DNA from: Ambrosia x helenae
Lineage: Eukaryota; Streptophyta; Magnoliopsida; Asterales; Asteraceae
Assembly: GCA_030844895.1 (NCBI GenBank)
Contig: JAUTDX010002161.1
Coordinates: 1-64,000, forward strand
Length of the DNA stretch: 64,000 nt
Direction: 5' to 3'
The position numbers and the translations under genes were made by a program. The notes under the pieces were generated by a model. The model did not search any database. It saw only the letters and a program-made list of their open reading frames with translations, and was not told where the DNA came from. Position 1 is the first letter of the stretch. Each line of letters starts with the position of its first letter. Positions 61,268 through 64,000 of the stretch are shown piece after piece.

Positions 61268-62638
61268 AGTTTTCTTCGTGGTTGCCATCATTAAAGTATT
61301 GCGCAAACAAGGGTTTTTTTCGGGTTTGGGTTCATGGTTTTTGTGTAAGAATAAATATATATTACGTTAATATATTTATGTCTAGCCATTATAATCATTT
61401 ATATAATAATGATCAATTACTATAATAGTGGAGAGTTCAAATGACAAGAAATGTTTTGTAAGAACAAATTCTAACCTTAAGGAAGCTTTCATTTAATAAT
61501 TGTATTGAATGTTAAATTAATTATTATTTTCTTGTAACCCCCACTAAACTAGTTAAATAAATGAAACTCATAATTTATTTTTAAATATATTATTCCAAAT
61601 CATACCTTATTTAGAGTGTAGGATAATTTCGATATGTGTAGGATATATGTATGATGAATTTTTATGTGTGTAGGATAAATGTATGATAATCTCGTTATGT
61701 GTAGGATAAACATAATGAAAATTTCGATATATGTAGGATGAATTTTTATATGTGTAGGATAGATTTCGATAATGTGTAGGATAAAGTGTTGTTAATGACT
61801 AATTAATTAGATAGATGATAATTAATGTAAGAAGAGTTAAAACTGTTTAATGTTTAAACCATTATGTAACTTCTTCTTTTTGTTCTCATATGAACTTTCT
61901 TCTCATTTGATCCTCCCTAATTTATAACAGTTATTTCCTTTATGGATGGAATTACCATTACTAACGTTGTTAGAGTCTCCCCTAGGTGTATTATAGAGAG
62001 TCTTATTATGAGGTGAAGGGGGTTGACAATCATCACACCATTAGAACTCACAAATCCGTCCCCCTCATCTCTCTCTCATACCGAGTTCTCTGAAGAACTC
62101 ATAAGCTATTAGAACGATACACCGTAAAGGGAACTTGACCGAAATCATGGTGTATTTTATCTCTATTGCGGTTACTGACTAATCAGGTACACATGATTAG
62201 TTATGTTTTACTCATGTTCTTATAATATAATCAACATTTCGAAGATGAATATTATATAAACAATTTTGAGATAAGTGGGATTGTAGGTGTGGTAAAATGT
62301 TAACGGCAGAAATTTTTTTCTTTTTACTTAGTATCATTGGAGAAGATAAAAGTGGAACACGAAAAAACGTGTCACTTTATTGATTACAAAAAATCCTATA
62401 TACTTATAGTGGTAGGTAGATGTGTTCACTATCTATTATCCTTGTGAAATGATTATGTAAATGTTTTTGTAATGTTTTTAAACCTAGCTAAGAGCATCTT
62501 CATCGCTCAATATAATTGGACCAAGATGTCTACCACATTACCAATTAACCACTTCTAATCTTCTTGTTTTCTTCTCTCTCTTCTCCTTCCTCCACATAGT
62601 TGCCACAAAACCCATAAAAAATAGCAACTAAGAGAGAG
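61268..62638 (+). repeat. Segmental duplicate upstream of UGT copy C
   Basis: Corresponds to 49035-49706 plus the leader of copy B. It contains about 490 bp absent from the other copy (61428-61915), with repeated 'TGTGTAGGATAAAT' type motifs at about 61615-61790. It leads into the same leader 'CTCCACATAGTTGCCACAAAACC' as copy B. Confidence 0.7.
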
Positions 62639-63120
62639 ATGGAGGACCATGGTGGTGGAATACGACGGCGGCCATTGGTGGTGCTAAACAGCATCACCAT
62701 TTCACGGCCACATGACTCCTACTCTCCAACTAGCCACAACCCTTCATGCCAAGGTTCCCAATAGCCATTGCTCACTCTAGTTTAAACCCACCCAACCCTT
62801 CTAACCATCCTTCTGACTTCACCTTCTGCCCACTTCCGACAACATATCCGCCATTCAAGAACAATCTGGCGGCTTCGCTAAGTTCATCAACACGCTCAAC
62901 AACAACTGTAAAGCATCATTCAAGGAACACTTGACTCGATTAATCAGTGATGGAAATAAGTCAGTGGTTGTCATCTACGATAATATTATGTATATGGCTG
63001 GAGTTGTTGCTGTTGAACTTAATATCACTGGCATTATGTTTCGAACTAGCAGTGCAGCGTTCTTTCCGGCTTGGCTTGTCCGTCAACAGCTCCATCAACA
63101 AGGCAGATTTCTTGAAGAAG
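62639..63120 (+). pseudogene. UGT copy C, exon 1 with frameshifts
   Basis: ATG at 62639 (MEDHGGGIRRRPLVVL), nearly identical to copy B but without the hAT element. At the hAT site it reads CTAAACAGCATC instead of CTAACATCATC, one base longer, so the frame is lost. Two bases are missing near 62752 and one near 62836. The GT donor after 63120 and the intron start match copy B up to 63293, where Helitron ends interrupt. Exon 2 is not in the window. Pseudogene. Confidence 0.85.
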
Positions 63121-63293
63121 GTATGCTTTATTGTTTACTCTTTTAAAATAAAATAGTTAATTGAATGGAAAAGTTATTTGGAGAAAAATAAAAACTTGTC
63201 ACCTCAATTTCGTTTTCATAAACGAATGAAAGGGGGTCCATTTAATAATTATAAGTAGATATTTTAATTTCAATCACATGACTTTATGGTAAA

Positions 63294-63333
63294 CTAGCTT
63301 TTATCCCGGGAGCGTCCCGGGTGAAATATCTAA
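63294..63333 (-). mobile_element. Helitron 3' end in the UGT copy C intron
   Basis: On the minus strand: ATTAGATATTTC, then the perfect hairpin CCCGGGACGCTCCCGGG, ATAAAAG and CTAG (63294-63297) followed by T. It closely matches the end of the Helitron at 31047. Its remaining body is cut off by another element starting at 63334. Confidence 0.7.
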
Positions 63334-64000
63334 TCTATATATATATATAAAAGAAAAAGACTTTTGCTGACGTGGCGGCCATTGGTTCCTCCATGAAACT
63401 GCCACGTGGCATTATAATTGAAAGATTTTAGTGATTTTGAATTATTTTGATTTTTTAATAAAAAAAAAGAAAAAGATAAAACCCTAAAAGAGATTGAGTT
63501 ATTTTAGGAAAAAAAATTTAAAAACAAATTTAAATTTTTCTCTCTCATTTTCCTCCCATAATTTTTTAAACGTTAATATCTTTTATATACGAGATTTTTT
63601 AAAGAAAAAAATTACACCAGATTAAGAGCGTTTTATTATCTTTCCAACGAGTACCATAGTGCTATATAAAAAACGGAGAAGAAAAAAACGACTATTTTTT
63701 TGTGGAGTTTCGTTCATACAGGAAACAAAAAAACACACAAAGTGTTCAGGTTATTCATTAATCATGTTTTTTTTTTAAACCAGCTTCTTTCTACGATGTT
63801 GAAATTCAGCCCAATCGTCATGCTATCATTGGAATTTACTCTTCTAAAGATGGTTAGGTATACTTCATCAAGAGAAGCTACGAGAAAGAATCGTGCAACA
63901 CTTCAACACATGGGTGTCACCTTATTGCAAGGATTATTTTTTTTTATTTAATTACAAGAGTAATAATTACTATTAATATTAGTTTATTAGAATGGTTATA
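63334..64000 (+). mobile_element. Helitron 5' part, runs off the window
   Basis: Starts TC (63334, preceded by A) with TCTATATATATATATAAAAG and shares blocks with 30392-31047 ('GTTAATATCTTTTATATACGAG', 'GAGTACCATAGTGCTATATAAAAAA', 'GCCACGTGG'). The 3' end lies beyond 64000. No coding capacity. Confidence 0.7.

Overview
This window is nuclear DNA of a flowering plant. The evidence is spliced plant-type UDP-glycosyltransferase (UGT) exons with a PSPG box, plant Ty1/copia and Ty3/gypsy (Athila-type) retrotransposons, Helitrons, CACTA, hAT and Harbinger elements, tRNA-derived SINEs, and AT-rich intergenic DNA. The UGTs resemble group-H/UGT76-type enzymes, and the style of the Helitron 3' ends would suit an Asteraceae genome, but that assignment is a guess. 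I see no intact host gene. Almost everything is transposable elements nested in one another or broken gene copies.

Layout. (1) 1-12300: a large, decayed, minus-strand gypsy-type element without coding capacity (3' LTR 1-2553, internal 2554-7044, 5' LTR stub 7045-7194), then a Helitron-like piece, then a solo LTR of the same family (8229-12300, target duplication CATAA) that carries a nested Helitron. (2) 12411-19004: a 6.6 kb non-autonomous Helitron with exon-like fragments and two MITEs. (3) 19005-22861: several MITEs and Helitron ends, plus a captured cellulose-synthase (CesA) exon fragment. (4) 22862-29361: a young minus-strand copia element (TSD GTACC) with frameshifted gag-pol. (5) 29367-31253: a Helitron 3' end, a SINE with a 15-bp TSD, and a short Helitron, leading into the UGT locus. 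(6) 31254-34126: UGT copy A, with a LINE fragment in its intron and two frameshifts. (7) 35490-48830: a second, truncated UGT unit (copy D), whose 5' flank is split by a very young 12.2 kb Athila-type element (35895-48139, TSD GGAAG). (8) 49000-59760: UGT unit B, with a 6.7 kb CACTA element (TSD TAA) upstream and a 1.06 kb hAT element (TSD GTGCTAAC) inside exon 1. (9) 61265-64000: UGT unit C, exon 1 only, with several frameshifts and Helitron insertions in its intron at the window edge.

How it fits together. The non-transposon content is a tandem cluster of four related UGT copies (A, D, B, C), all damaged, with elements of at least six superfamilies inserted between and within them. Precise target duplications let the order of events be read at many sites. 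The cluster copies act as empty-site references for one another. I did not find a convincing new protein system. The most useful observations are the gene capture by Helitrons, the fully bounded nested insertions, the coding-defective but near-pristine Athila and copia elements, and the large gypsy family that has lost its coding region yet keeps its priming sites.
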